Of a stretch of 55,348 bases of DNA, positions 27,045 to 36,277 are shown piece after piece. This DNA comes from UBA9715 sp003452695 (GTDB lineage Bacteria > Actinomycetota > Coriobacteriia > Coriobacteriales > Eggerthellaceae), in contig CAMOTA010000007.1 of NCBI GenBank assembly GCA_946625225.1, positions 1 through 55,348 of the forward strand, written 5' to 3'. The translations under genes and the position numbers were made by a program. The stretch's first letter is position 1, and each line of letters begins with the position of its first letter. The notes beneath the pieces are model-generated. The model did not search any database. It was not told the DNA's origin and saw only the letters and a list, made by a program, of their open reading frames with translations.

Positions 27045-27080
27045 TTGGGTACCCCGCATATGCGGTACGTCCCCAACTAT
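27041..27080. terminator. Hairpin between convergent nnrD and acyl-CoA synthetase genes
   Basis: ATAGTTGGG (27041-27049) is the exact complement of CCCAACTAT (27072-27080), and the loop contains the perfect palindrome CCGCATATGCGG (27054-27065). The 5' arm begins inside the nnrD stop codon. The position between convergent genes suggests a bidirectional terminator, although there is no T-run on either side. It could also be a dispersed intergenic repeat. Confidence 0.6.
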
Positions 27081-27088
27081 GACATCGG

Positions 27089-28768
27089 CTAGTCTTCGAC
27101 GCCGTCCAAGCTGCGGATGAGCTTGCGTTTAATCTTGCCGCCCACGGTCTTGGGCAGCTCGTCCACGTATTCCACGATGCGGGGGTACTTGTAGGGAGCC
27201 GTTTCCTTCTTGGTCCAGGCCTGCAGTTCGCGGGTAAGCTCGTCGGAGGGGCTGAAGCCCTCGGCCAGCACGATGGTCGCCTTCACGACGAGCCCGCGGA
27301 TGGGGTCGGGCGCGGCCGTAACGGCGCATTCGATTACGGCGTCGTGCTTCACGAGCGCGCTTTCAACCTCGAAGGGGCTGATGCGGTATCCGGAGCACTT
27401 GATGACATCGTCGTTGCGGCCGACGAACGATATATAGCCCGCACCGTCGCGCCAGGCCATGTCGTGCAGGTTGTAGTATTCGCCGCCGACCGTCTCGGCC
27501 GTTTCTTCGGGCATGCCGTAATAGCCCACGAACAGGCCGGGTGGATATGCCTCCTTCAGGCCGGTAACGCAGACGGCGCCCTCTTCGCCATCGGGCACCT
27601 CGTTGCCATGGTCGTCGAGCAGCTTTATGTTCAGCAGCGGCGACGGTTTGCCGAGCGACCCGGGATGTGGCTCCACCCAGGGAAACGTTGCGATAAGCAC
27701 CGGGCCTTCCGTCTGGCCGAAGCCCTCGCGAATCTTCTTGCCCGTCAGCTTCTCCCATTTAATCGACACCTCGGCGTTCAGCGGTTCGCCGGCCGTGGCG
27801 AAGTTCTGGATGCTGGAAAGGTCGTAGGCCGCCACGTCTTCCTGCAGCATGAAGCGGTACATCGTGGGAGGCGCGCAGAAGGTGGTCAGCCGGTAGTCCT
27901 GCATGTGCTGCAGCAGCTTGGTGGGCACGAATTTGTCCATGTCGTAGGCGAATATGGTGGCCCCGGCAATCCATTGCCCGTAAATCTTGCCCCAGCCGAA
28001 CTTCGCCCAGCCGCTGTCGGTCACCGACATGTGCAGGCAGTTCTCGCGCACCTGCTGCCAGTACTTCGCGGTAAGGATGTGCCCGAGCGGGTGCGCGTAG
28101 TTGTGCATGACGGGCTTGGGGTGCCCGGTCGTGCCGCTGGTGAAGTAGATGAGCATAATGTCTTCGCTCGTCACGGCTTCGGGCGACCCGGCAGCGGGGC
28201 GTTCCCAGGTTTCGGGCTCGTCGGCTATGAGTGCGTCGAATTCCAGCCAGCCTTCGCGCCCGCCCGCCACGCATATGCGCTGCTGGATGGAGGGCGCATC
28301 GGGCAGCGCGCCTTCCACCTGCGAGCACACGTAGTCGTCGGCGATGCAGACCATCATCTTCACGCCGCACTTGTTGGCGCGGTACACGATGTCGTGGGTC
28401 GTCAGCTGCAGCGTGGCCGGGATAATCGTGGCGCCCAGCTTGCACAGCGCGCTTGCCACCACCCAGTATTCCCAGCGGCGGCGCATGATGCACATCACGA
28501 TGTCGCCCTTGCCTATGCCCAGCTTGCGAAAGGCGTTCGCGGCCTTGTTCGACAGCCGGCTGATGTCGGTGAAGGTGAACGTGCGCTCTTCGCCCGCATC
28601 GTTGCACCACACGAGAGCGCGCTTGTCGGGCTCTACGCGCGCCCATTCGTCCACCACGTCGTAGCCGAAATTGAACCTATCGGGCACGTTTATCGCAAAG
28701 TTCTGGAAAAAGTCCTCGTAGGACTCGAATTCAACACGCGGACAATACTTCTTCAGCAGGTAGTCCAT
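27089..28768 (-). CDS. AMP-forming acyl-CoA synthetase (medium-chain/acetyl-CoA synthetase-like)
   Basis: This protein of 559 residues activates a carboxylic acid to its acyl-CoA via an acyl-adenylate. The P-loop YFTSGTTGHPK is at 208-218, the adenylate motif is EGFGQTEGPV, GRNDDVIKCSGYRISPFEVE contains the hinge, and the C-terminal catalytic Lys lies in VGGKIKRK (about 545). The DSGWAKFGWGKIYGQWIAGA segment is typical of medium-chain and acetyl-CoA-like synthetases; the acid is not determined. ATG 28768 is chosen because GGGAGAT precedes it; ATG 28783 would add five residues. It follows the XRE-cupin regulator by 53 nt on the same strand, so it is probably co-transcribed with and controlled by that regulator. 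Confidence 0.92.
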   Translation of the reverse strand: MDYLLKKYCPRVEFESYEDFFQNFAINVPDRFNFGYDVVDEWARVEPDKRALVWCNDAGEERTFTFTDISRLSNKAANAFRKLGIGKGDIVMCIMRRRWEYWVVASALCKLGATIIPATLQLTTHDIVYRANKCGVKMMVCIADDYVCSQVEGALPDAPSIQQRICVAGGREGWLEFDALIADEPETWERPAAGSPEAVTSEDIMLIYFTSGTTGHPKPVMHNYAHPLGHILTAKYWQQVRENCLHMSVTDSGWAKFGWGKIYGQWIAGATIFAYDMDKFVPTKLLQHMQDYRLTTFCAPPTMYRFMLQEDVAAYDLSSIQNFATAGEPLNAEVSIKWEKLTGKKIREGFGQTEGPVLIATFPWVEPHPGSLGKPSPLLNIKLLDDHGNEVPDGEEGAVCVTGLKEAYPPGLFVGYYGMPEETAETVGGEYYNLHDMAWRDGAGYISFVGRNDDVIKCSGYRISPFEVESALVKHDAVIECAVTAAPDPIRGLVVKATIVLAEGFSPSDELTRELQAWTKKETAPYKYPRIVEYVDELPKTVGGKIKRKLIRSLDGVED

Positions 28769-28821
28769 ATCGGCATCTCCCATTAATCGATGCTGCAAAG
28801 CCCGCAGGGCAGTGCAGCGTT

Positions 28822-29382
28822 TTATTCTGCGATGACGGTGACGAAGCGGGCCGGGACATCGCCGCCGCAGCGCTGGCCGTGGCGCAGGCGCGGGTTGAAG
28901 TAGATGCTGTCGCCGGCGTTCAGCGCGAATTCCTCGTCTTCGATGGTGACGATGACCGTGCCCTCGAGCACCAGGTTGAATTCCTGTCCGCCGTGGGTTA
29001 CCAGCTTGGCGGGGTCGTCGGAGGGGTCGAGCACGACTTCGAGCGGCTGCATTATCTTGTCGCGGATGCGCCAGGCCAAATCGTCGTAGTGGTATCCGGG
29101 ATAGCGGTCCACTTCCTGGCCTTCGCCCGAGCGCACCACCTGGTAGGTGTCCAGCTTCGCTGCGGTGCCCGTCAGGATTTCGGTGAACTCCACGCCGAAC
29201 TTTCGCGCCATGTGGTACACGGCCGAAATCGGCACTCCCGCGCCCGTGGCTTCCCAGCGCTTGTAGCGTTCCACGTCCACTTCCAGGTCGGCCGCCATTT
29301 CCTCGACCGTAACATCGCAGGCTTCGCGCAGGCCCTGCATGCGCTGCCCGATAAGCCTTAGCTCCTCTTCCTCCTGTGCCAT
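28822..29382 (-). CDS. XRE-type helix-turn-helix regulator with C-terminal cupin
   Basis: This 186-residue protein has an N-terminal XRE DNA-binding domain (IGQRMQGLREACDVTVEEMA to about residue 70) and a C-terminal cupin barrel (VTHGGQEFNLVLEGTVIVTI, then LNAGDSIYFNPRLRHGQR) that probably senses a small ligand. The arrangement matches PuuR-like regulators. ATG 29382 has ACGGGAG about 9 nt upstream; longer open frame upstream lacks homologous character. Being the first gene ahead of the acyl-CoA synthetase, it likely controls this pair, perhaps in response to the substrate acid. A TACAAT box at 29486-29481 could be its -10 element, without a clear -35. Confidence 0.88.
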   Translation of the reverse strand: MAQEEEELRLIGQRMQGLREACDVTVEEMAADLEVDVERYKRWEATGAGVPISAVYHMARKFGVEFTEILTGTAAKLDTYQVVRSGEGQEVDRYPGYHYDDLAWRIRDKIMQPLEVVLDPSDDPAKLVTHGGQEFNLVLEGTVIVTIEDEEFALNAGDSIYFNPRLRHGQRCGGDVPARFVTVIAE

Positions 29383-29659
29383 GAGTATCGCTCCCGTCGA
29401 ATCGAACCGAAGCGGCTGCAGCGCATGGCGCCGCCAGCTGCTCCTTGAAAAGCCGTGCATTGTTGCTGCAATGGTTTCGTATTGTATCCAAACAGAGGCG
29501 TCGGCGTTGGAAAATGCTGATAGTATCCGCATTCGTTTACGGTGAAGCGCCTCGGGCGCCTGTGGCGGCCCTTCGCGTGCGTGGTACCATGGGAGTCTGG
29601 TGTTTTGCGAGACGCAGGGGCATCTGCGGGTGCCCGGGACATAGGGGAGATTGCTGCTG

Positions 29660-32488
29660 ATGGTGAAGAAAGGCGCGCATGTGGGCATGGGCAAGCCGGC
29701 TTACTACGGGTTGCTGGCCCTGGCATGCCTGGTGGGCTTGGGGCTGGTCATGGCCCCCATCCTGGCAACGGGCCGCGGGCCGGTATGGCTGCCCGACGCG
29801 TTGGTGCAGCAGGTTGCCACCATGACCTACGAAGGCGAGGCGCTGCGCGGCGCCTTCGCATCGCTTGCGGCGGGGCAGGGCTTCGATTTGCCGTCGTTCG
29901 TGTTCAACACGGGCTATGGCGACAGCGTGCGCGCAACCATGGCGCTGTTCGATCCCCTGAAATGGCTTTCGGCGCTGGTGCCGCCCGATTGCGTGGAATA
30001 CCTGTTCTACGCGATTATCTACGTGCGGTTGTATCTGGCGGCCGTGGCGTTTTCGGTGTACTGCTTCGGCATCGGCCGCGCGAAGGGGTCGACCATGGTC
30101 GCGGCGCTGTGCTATTGCTTTTCGGGCTTCGTGCTGTTCTGGGGCGCGTTGCGCCATCCGTCGTTCATAAACGCCACCATCATGCTGCCGCTCGTGCTGT
30201 GGGGCGCCGAGCGGCTGTTCCGCGGCAAGGGGCCCGTGGCCTTTTCGGTGACCGTGGCGCTGGCGCTGTTCCTCAGCACGTATTTCGCCTACATGACCGC
30301 CATCACGGTGGTGGCGTATGCGCTCGTGCGCTTCTTCGCCTTCGAGCAGGATCGCACGCTGCGCCGATTCCTGCGTACGGGTGGCCTGTTCGTGCTGTTC
30401 GGCGCGCTGGGCGTGGCGGTGGCGGGTATCGCGGTGTTCCCCGAGGTGATATCGCTTACCTCCATGGACCGCGTTTCGGGCAGGTCGTCGGTGTACGTGC
30501 CCGTGGTGAACAGCGCGGCCTATTACGGCAGCTTCGTCGGACGCATGTTGGGCACGGTGGTCACCGAGGCCACGGCCAAGTTCGTGGGCGTGGTGGGCGT
30601 GATGTGCACGGCCGCGCTCATCGTCTGCCCCGGGCGCTTCGACCGGCGCCGGCGCCGGTCGTGGCTGGCGGCTATGGTGCTGGTGGCGCTGGTGTTGCTG
30701 GTGCCGCGGCTCGGATCGGTCATGAACGGCTTCAACTACGTAACGGACCGCTGGATGTTCATCATGGGCTTCTGCGTGGCCAACATCGTGTGCCTGGTGC
30801 TGCCCGCGCTGAAGGGCCTGGACGCTCGGGAATGGCGCCGGCTGGGCATCGTGCTGGCCGTCGTGCTCGTGCTGGCGGTGGCGCCCGCCCCGTTCGACGA
30901 CGTGCTGACGGCGCTGCCGGTCGTGGCCGCGGTCCTTCTTGCAGCAGCTTGCGCGGTTGCCGTGCTGCATGGCCGCGGAGCAGTCGCGCGCCGGGGCTAT
31001 TTGGCGGCCATGGCGGCAATTGCCGTGGCCTCGGCCGTCTCCACGTCGTTTTTCCTGACGAACGAGGACGTGGGCAAGGGCTATGCGAAGGAGTTTCTGC
31101 CCGAGGTGGGCATGGCGTATTCGATGTTCACCGATGCCAGCCCGTTCGCGGTGGTCGACCAGCTGCCGCAGAATCAGCGCGAACAGCATCGCTACAGCAT
31201 GTCGCGCAGCCCCGGCCTGCGCTATTTCAACAACTCGCTTGCGAGCGACCGCATGGGCCTGGAAAGCTTCCACAGCCACTACGTGCAGAGCGTGGACGAT
31301 TTCCGCAACAGCGTGGGCCTTCCCGACAACTTCTTCCGCGCGTATTTCTACGGTGCGGACGGGCGCTTGGCGCTGGAGGCTTTCTCGGGTGCGCGCTACT
31401 ACGTTTCGCCCGAGAAGGATTCCTGGCTCGTGCCGCGCACCTACGAGAAAACGGGGCTTGCGGACAACGGGCGGACGCTGTACGCCTCGGACTATGCGCT
31501 GCCGCTTGCGTTCTGCTACGACACCGTGCTGTCCTATCAGGAATACTCCAAACTGGACCAGGCTGCCCGCCAGGATGCGCTGTTGCAGGCCTGCGTGGTC
31601 GACGCGGCCAAGATAGACGCCGATGCGCAGGTGGCCGACAGCGTGGCGGTTTCGGCCGTGCAGCGAGATTACCGGGTTTCCCAGGGCAAGGGCCTGAAAT
31701 GGGAAGGCAACACGATACGCGTGGACAAGGCGGGCGCTTCGATTACCTTCGACTTCGAAGCGCTGCCCGACGCCGAGACCTATCTGGTGTTCGAGAACCT
31801 GAACCTGGGCGAGGGCAACCCCGACAAGCGCAGCACGTTCGATTTGAAGGTGGAATGCGCGAACGGCGAGCGCACGTACAGCCCGCGCACGCCCTACACC
31901 GCACAGGGTTACAGCGGCAAGGACAATTGGATTTGCAACCTGGGCTATAGCGCCGACGGCATCGGCCAGATAGTGCTCACCTTCCCCGAAGCGGGCGAGT
32001 ACCGCTGCGACGGCCTGCGCGTGTACTGCCAGCCAGTCGGCCCCCTGGTGCAGGATCTGGAAAAGCTGCGCGAGCGGGGGCTGGCGGACATCGAAACGGA
32101 CGGCCACGGCATAGCTGGCACTGCCACGACGGTGAAAGATGTTGAATACGCCCTGTTCACCGTGGGATATTCGCGTGGCTGGACGGCCAAGGTGGACGGC
32201 AGCCCCGTCGATATCGTACGGGCGGGCGTCGGGTTCGTGGGCGTGCCCCTGCGCGGCGCGGGAGAGCACCGCGTGGAGCTGACGTATCAGACGCCGGGGC
32301 TCGTGCCGGGTGTCGCGCTTTCGCTGGCGGGCCTTGTCGCCTGCATCGCCTGCGCCGTGGGCCTGCACTTGCATCGGCGCCGTGCGGACGAGCGCGGAGC
32401 TGGGGAATCGGGCGGCGCAGAGCAACATGCCGAACCGCCGCATGCCGCCGACAAAGCCGCCGCGGAAGGCAAGGAGATGCCGCGATGA
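29660..32488 (+). CDS. YfhO-family multi-spanning membrane protein
   Basis: This protein of 942 residues has a long hydrophobic N-terminal half with about a dozen membrane segments, a large extracytoplasmic beta-rich region (about 460-870), and a last membrane helix near the C-terminus (LVPGVALSLAGLVACIACAV). GDSVRATMALFDPLKWLSAL, ALCYCFSGFVLFWGALRHP and STYFAYMTAITVVAYA are characteristic of the YfhO family. Members are lipid-linked-sugar-dependent glycosyltransferases; B. subtilis YfhO takes part in lipoteichoic acid glycosylation. AGGGGAG lies 10 nt before ATG 29660; a TTG at 29651 is too close to it. The stop overlaps the start of the glycerophosphotransferase gene, which supports a shared role in wall or lipid glycopolymer decoration. 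Confidence 0.87.
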   Translation: MVKKGAHVGMGKPAYYGLLALACLVGLGLVMAPILATGRGPVWLPDALVQQVATMTYEGEALRGAFASLAAGQGFDLPSFVFNTGYGDSVRATMALFDPLKWLSALVPPDCVEYLFYAIIYVRLYLAAVAFSVYCFGIGRAKGSTMVAALCYCFSGFVLFWGALRHPSFINATIMLPLVLWGAERLFRGKGPVAFSVTVALALFLSTYFAYMTAITVVAYALVRFFAFEQDRTLRRFLRTGGLFVLFGALGVAVAGIAVFPEVISLTSMDRVSGRSSVYVPVVNSAAYYGSFVGRMLGTVVTEATAKFVGVVGVMCTAALIVCPGRFDRRRRRSWLAAMVLVALVLLVPRLGSVMNGFNYVTDRWMFIMGFCVANIVCLVLPALKGLDAREWRRLGIVLAVVLVLAVAPAPFDDVLTALPVVAAVLLAAACAVAVLHGRGAVARRGYLAAMAAIAVASAVSTSFFLTNEDVGKGYAKEFLPEVGMAYSMFTDASPFAVVDQLPQNQREQHRYSMSRSPGLRYFNNSLASDRMGLESFHSHYVQSVDDFRNSVGLPDNFFRAYFYGADGRLALEAFSGARYYVSPEKDSWLVPRTYEKTGLADNGRTLYASDYALPLAFCYDTVLSYQEYSKLDQAARQDALLQACVVDAAKIDADAQVADSVAVSAVQRDYRVSQGKGLKWEGNTIRVDKAGASITFDFEALPDAETYLVFENLNLGEGNPDKRSTFDLKVECANGERTYSPRTPYTAQGYSGKDNWICNLGYSADGIGQIVLTFPEAGEYRCDGLRVYCQPVGPLVQDLEKLRERGLADIETDGHGIAGTATTVKDVEYALFTVGYSRGWTAKVDGSPVDIVRAGVGFVGVPLRGAGEHRVELTYQTPGLVPGVALSLAGLVACIACAVGLHLHRRRADERGAGESGGAEQHAEPPHAADKAAAEGKEMPR

Positions 32489-35073
32489 ATCCGAAGCGTC
32501 TGCTGGGAACGGCGAAGCGCATGGCCCGGTTGCCGTTCAGGCATGCGGTGCTGGATTGCGAGCTGCCGCACATCTATAAACGTGCTGCCGCCGCGGCGCC
32601 GGTGGACGAACGCAAGGTGCTGTTCGTTTCGCAGCGCTTGGGCGACGTGCCCGACGATTTCACCTTGCTCATGAACCGCGTGCGCGCCGCCGGCTTCGAT
32701 GTGCGGTTCATCGCGCTTGCACGTCAGGGGCGTAACGCGGCGGGCTACAACCGCGCTTGCCGGGACCTTGCGCGCCAGATAGCCACGGCTTCGGTCGTCT
32801 TCCTGGAATCGGCATCGCCGGTGGTAGGCTGTTTTCCCTTGCGCCCCGAAACGCGCGTGGTGCAGCTGTGGCACGCGTGCGGCGCCTTCAAGAAATGGGG
32901 TTATAGCTGCGCGGAGAAGGGCTTCGGCGCTACGCGCGCGCTGCTGGACCGGCATCCCAGCTATGGCAACGTCTGCCTCGTGCCCGTGAGCAGCCCCGAG
33001 GTGGAATGGGCCTATCGCGAGGCCATGGGCTTGCAGGACCGTCCGGATGCGGTGCGCGCCCTGGGAGTCAGCCGCACCGACAAGTTCTTCGACCAGGGTT
33101 TCCTGTTGAAGGCTGCGCAGAACCTGCACGATGCCGTGCCCGAGGCGCACGGCAAGCGCGTGCTGCTGTATGCACCGACGTTTCGGGGAGAGCTGGGTTC
33201 GGCGAAGGCACCGGCGCAGCTGGACGTGCGGGCGCTGCGCGCCGAGCTGGGCGACGACTGGGTGTTGGTCGTGAAGCATCATCCCTTGGTGAAGGCGCTT
33301 CCGCCCATTCCGGTCGATTGCGCGGATTTCGCCTTCGACCTTTCGCGTTCCATGAACATAGACGAGCTGCTGGCGTGCGCCGATGCGCTGGTCACGGATT
33401 ATTCGTCAGTCATCTTCGAATACTCGCTGATGGGCCGCCCCCTGTGCTTCTTCGCGTACGACCTGCGCGACTACGACGACTGGCGCGGCTTCTACTATCC
33501 CTACGAGCAGATGTGCCCGGGCCCGATTGTCTCCACGACCGGGGAAGTGGCCGCGTTCGCGCGCAGCGTGCAGGCTGGCACGGTGGACCTGTCGGATGTC
33601 CGGGCGTTCAGGAACCGCTTCATGAGCGCCTGCGACGGTCATGCGACCGAGCGCATCTTCTGCGAAATTTGGCCGGTACCGGTCTCCGAGGGCGCAGACG
33701 ACACGTTGGGTGGCACCGTCGAGTCGGAGGAGCGGCGGCCGGCTGGCTTGAATGCAACGGATGCGCTGCCGTCTTTGCCGGCGCGCGCCAAGGCCGTTGC
33801 GCGCCGGGGCGTCATGCGCATTGCCAAGGACTATGGCTTGGGATGGAGGATTCCGCGTGCCTATCGCCAGGCGCTCGCGACGCCAGGGCGTTTCGCTCCG
33901 GGCGGCGAGTTGGACGCCGGCGCGGGCGCTGTCGTGGGTGGCGCTGCGGGTGCGGGGGACATCGTGCCCATCGACCCGCGCAAGGTTCTCTTCGTCGAGC
34001 CCACGCGCCAGGAGCTGCCCGAGGCCTTCAAGGTGATATGGGCGCGCGTGGCGCAAGATCCCGCTTACGACGCCCGTTTCGTCTCGCTGGGCAAGCACCG
34101 TCTGCCCATGCCGCGCTACCTGGCCAATTGCCAGGCTTTCGCCCGCGAGGCCGCCACGGCGCGCGCGATCTTTCTCTGCGATGCATCCGATGTGGTCAGC
34201 TGCCTGCCGCTGCGTCCCGAGACGCGCGTCGTGCAGCTATGGCATGCGTGCGGCGCCTTCAAGAAATTCGGCATGAGCACGGCCGAGCTGTCCTATGGGC
34301 TTACGCGCGCCGAAATAGAGCGCCATCCGTTCTACGAGAACCTCTCGCTCGTTTCCGTCAGCAGCCCCGAAGTGGTGTGGGCCTATGCCGACGCCATGAA
34401 CCTGGTCGGTCGCGAGCAGGTAATTCAGCCGCTCGGCACGAGCCGCACCGACGTGTTCTTCGACGATTCCTTCATCCGCAACGCGGTGGAGCAGGTGTGG
34501 CGTGCGGTGCCCCAGGCCATCGACAAGCGCGTCGTGCTGTACGCCCCGACGTTTCGCGGAACGCCGGGCAGGCCGTCGGCTCCGGCGCTGCCCGACCTGG
34601 ACCTTCTGCGCCGAGCCATCGGCGACGATACCGTGGTCCTGGTGAAGCACCATCCGCACGTGCGTGCAAACGACCGGCCGCCCATTCCGGAGTCGTGCCG
34701 CGATTTCGCCTTCGATGTAACGGGACTCGTCTCCATCGATGACGCGCTTACTGTGGCCGACGTGCTCATAACCGATTACTCATCGGTGGTCTTCGAGTTC
34801 TCGCTGTTCGGGCGCCCCATGGCGTTTTTCGCGCCGGACTTGCGGGAGTTCTCGCAATCGCGCAGTTTCTACTACGATTTCGACGACATGACCCCCGGCC
34901 CCGTTTTCGCCGATTCGGCAGGCTTGGCCGACTACCTGGCCCGCGTGCGCGATTCCTTCGACCCGTCCGAAGTTGCCGCGTTCCGCCGCCGCTTCATGTC
35001 CGCCTGCGACGGCTACGCCACCGATCGCATCCTGTCCTTCGCGCTGGTCGACCCGTGGGGCGAGCGCCGATAG
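32485..35073 (+). CDS. CDP-glycerol glycerophosphotransferase family protein with two tandem catalytic domains
   Basis: This protein of 862 residues contains two similar domains of the TagB/TagF family (about 1-415 and 485-862) separated by a variable linker. Each has LWHACGAFKK, a YAPTFRG motif, VKHHP and a TDYSSV-F-E block followed by GRP-FFA, the CDP-glycerol-binding signature. Such enzymes add glycerol phosphate, or a similar unit, to teichoic-acid-type polymers at the inner face of the membrane. The fused duplication suggests either a polymerase with two sites or one catalytic and one structural copy. AAGGAG stands 8 nt before the ATG, which overlaps the YfhO-family stop. No tag/tar precursor genes are nearby. 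Confidence 0.92.
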   Translation: MNPKRLLGTAKRMARLPFRHAVLDCELPHIYKRAAAAAPVDERKVLFVSQRLGDVPDDFTLLMNRVRAAGFDVRFIALARQGRNAAGYNRACRDLARQIATASVVFLESASPVVGCFPLRPETRVVQLWHACGAFKKWGYSCAEKGFGATRALLDRHPSYGNVCLVPVSSPEVEWAYREAMGLQDRPDAVRALGVSRTDKFFDQGFLLKAAQNLHDAVPEAHGKRVLLYAPTFRGELGSAKAPAQLDVRALRAELGDDWVLVVKHHPLVKALPPIPVDCADFAFDLSRSMNIDELLACADALVTDYSSVIFEYSLMGRPLCFFAYDLRDYDDWRGFYYPYEQMCPGPIVSTTGEVAAFARSVQAGTVDLSDVRAFRNRFMSACDGHATERIFCEIWPVPVSEGADDTLGGTVESEERRPAGLNATDALPSLPARAKAVARRGVMRIAKDYGLGWRIPRAYRQALATPGRFAPGGELDAGAGAVVGGAAGAGDIVPIDPRKVLFVEPTRQELPEAFKVIWARVAQDPAYDARFVSLGKHRLPMPRYLANCQAFAREAATARAIFLCDASDVVSCLPLRPETRVVQLWHACGAFKKFGMSTAELSYGLTRAEIERHPFYENLSLVSVSSPEVVWAYADAMNLVGREQVIQPLGTSRTDVFFDDSFIRNAVEQVWRAVPQAIDKRVVLYAPTFRGTPGRPSAPALPDLDLLRRAIGDDTVVLVKHHPHVRANDRPPIPESCRDFAFDVTGLVSIDDALTVADVLITDYSSVVFEFSLFGRPMAFFAPDLREFSQSRSFYYDFDDMTPGPVFADSAGLADYLARVRDSFDPSEVAAFRRRFMSACDGYATDRILSFALVDPWGERR

Positions 35074-35102
35074 GTGTCGCCAGCTTCGGATTGCATCCTG
35101 CG

Positions 35103-36125
35103 CTACGACGCCGATGCGCGTTTGCCTCGTCGGAGTTCGGGGTAGTAGCACGACAGGCCGCGCATGCCGCACAGCGTTTCGGGGTCGCGCGGCAGTTCCA
35201 TGCTCTGCAAGTAGTCTTGCTCGGTCGCGCACGAGCGCGCTCTGGCCAGGTTGCGCATGACCAGGGCGGCATCGGAGCACAGGTCGTCCACGTCGTCGCC
35301 GCGGCCGACTACCTTGTAGGCGTCGATGCCCAGCTGCTCGAAGCGCCACAGCGCGCACAGTCCGCAGGTGCGGCGATGGTACTGTTCGTTCAGCAGCTGG
35401 TCGTTTTCCCAGGCGCGTTGCAGGAATTCTTCGTTTGCGCCCTCGGTGCCACGCAGGTTGCGCGCATCGTTGGCAAGCCAGATGCGATGCTCGCCCGTAC
35501 GCAACGACATGCAGAGCGACGGGTTGCCCGCACGATGGCAGCCCAGGCAATGCGAATCCGAGAACAAGCAGCCGTTGCGCATCATGAACACTTCGTATTC
35601 CACGTCAGGAACCGTGCGCACGATGCCGGCCACTTCGTCTGAGGCCAAGTCGCGCGGCAATATGATGCGCGTGGCCCCGCGGTCGCGGTAGAACGCCGCC
35701 AGGTGCGCGTTGTACACGCCGGCAATCGTGGACATGGTTACGTTCAGCCCTGCCTGCCGTGCTGCATCGATGCCTCCTAGGCTAGACAGGATAACGCCAT
35801 GGGCCCCGGCGCTTTTCAGGCGCGGGAAATAGGCTTCGGCCATGAAGGCCAGCTGGTCGCGCGAATACGAGGTGGCGTTGAAGCACACGAACGCATGCAT
35901 GCCCAAGCTGCGGGCGCGTTCGATCTGCGTGCACATTTCCCCGAAATCGAACGGATTCGCCTCCAGCCCGAAGCCCGACATGCGGTTCAACTCGGCGTCG
36001 CCGAAACGACGCTCCCATTCGTCGTCGTGGAATCCCACGTACACTTCTCCCACGCCCGCTTCGTGCAGGCGGGGCAGGGCGGTGGGGTTGTTCAGCGGCA
36101 CCAGCGCGGTCATGCTTTGCTCCAT
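35103..36125 (-). CDS. U32-family peptidase-like protein
   Basis: This protein of about 340 residues has the N-terminal pattern of U32/UbiU-like proteins. ALVPLNNPTALPRLHEAGVG is followed by EVYVGF, repeated alpha/beta units with HAFVCFNATSYSRDQ and GVILSSLGGIDAARQAG, then RIILPRDLASDEVAGI and EYEVFMMRNGCLFSD. Cys residues in CLGCHRAGNPSLC and RRTCGLC could bind an iron-sulphur cluster, as in UbiU/UbiV. Members act in tRNA or ubiquinone hydroxylation or as collagenase-like proteins; which applies here cannot be told. ATG 36125 is chosen with modest confidence; ATG 36113 or TTG 36155 are alternatives. Its upstream neighbour looks like a partner of the same type. Confidence 0.78.
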   Translation of the reverse strand: MEQSMTALVPLNNPTALPRLHEAGVGEVYVGFHDDEWERRFGDAELNRMSGFGLEANPFDFGEMCTQIERARSLGMHAFVCFNATSYSRDQLAFMAEAYFPRLKSAGAHGVILSSLGGIDAARQAGLNVTMSTIAGVYNAHLAAFYRDRGATRIILPRDLASDEVAGIVRTVPDVEYEVFMMRNGCLFSDSHCLGCHRAGNPSLCMSLRTGEHRIWLANDARNLRGTEGANEEFLQRAWENDQLLNEQYHRRTCGLCALWRFEQLGIDAYKVVGRGDDVDDLCSDAALVMRNLARARSCATEQDYLQSMELPRDPETLCGMRGLSCYYPELRRGKRASAS

Positions 36126-36277
36126 TCCGCCGCCTTCGTCGGCGGCGCAAATCAACGGGGAAGAGTCGGTCGGCGATAGTGGTTTAAGGCGGCAATGTGT
36201 CTATCCATTGGCTTATTCATACCGTTCGAGGGTTTAAAAACCCATGCGCTTCGCCTTTCCTCGTTCGCGGGGTTTGC

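Noticed and set aside
29383..29659. Small gene in the gap between the XRE-cupin regulator and the YfhO-family gene
   Set aside because: Short open frames here have no ribosome site or recognisable product; the gap is better seen as a divergent promoter region.
29537..32443. Minus-strand open frame of 968 codons opposite the YfhO-family gene
   Set aside because: It is rich in His, Arg and Gln with no membrane or domain features, while the plus strand encodes a clear multi-spanning protein.
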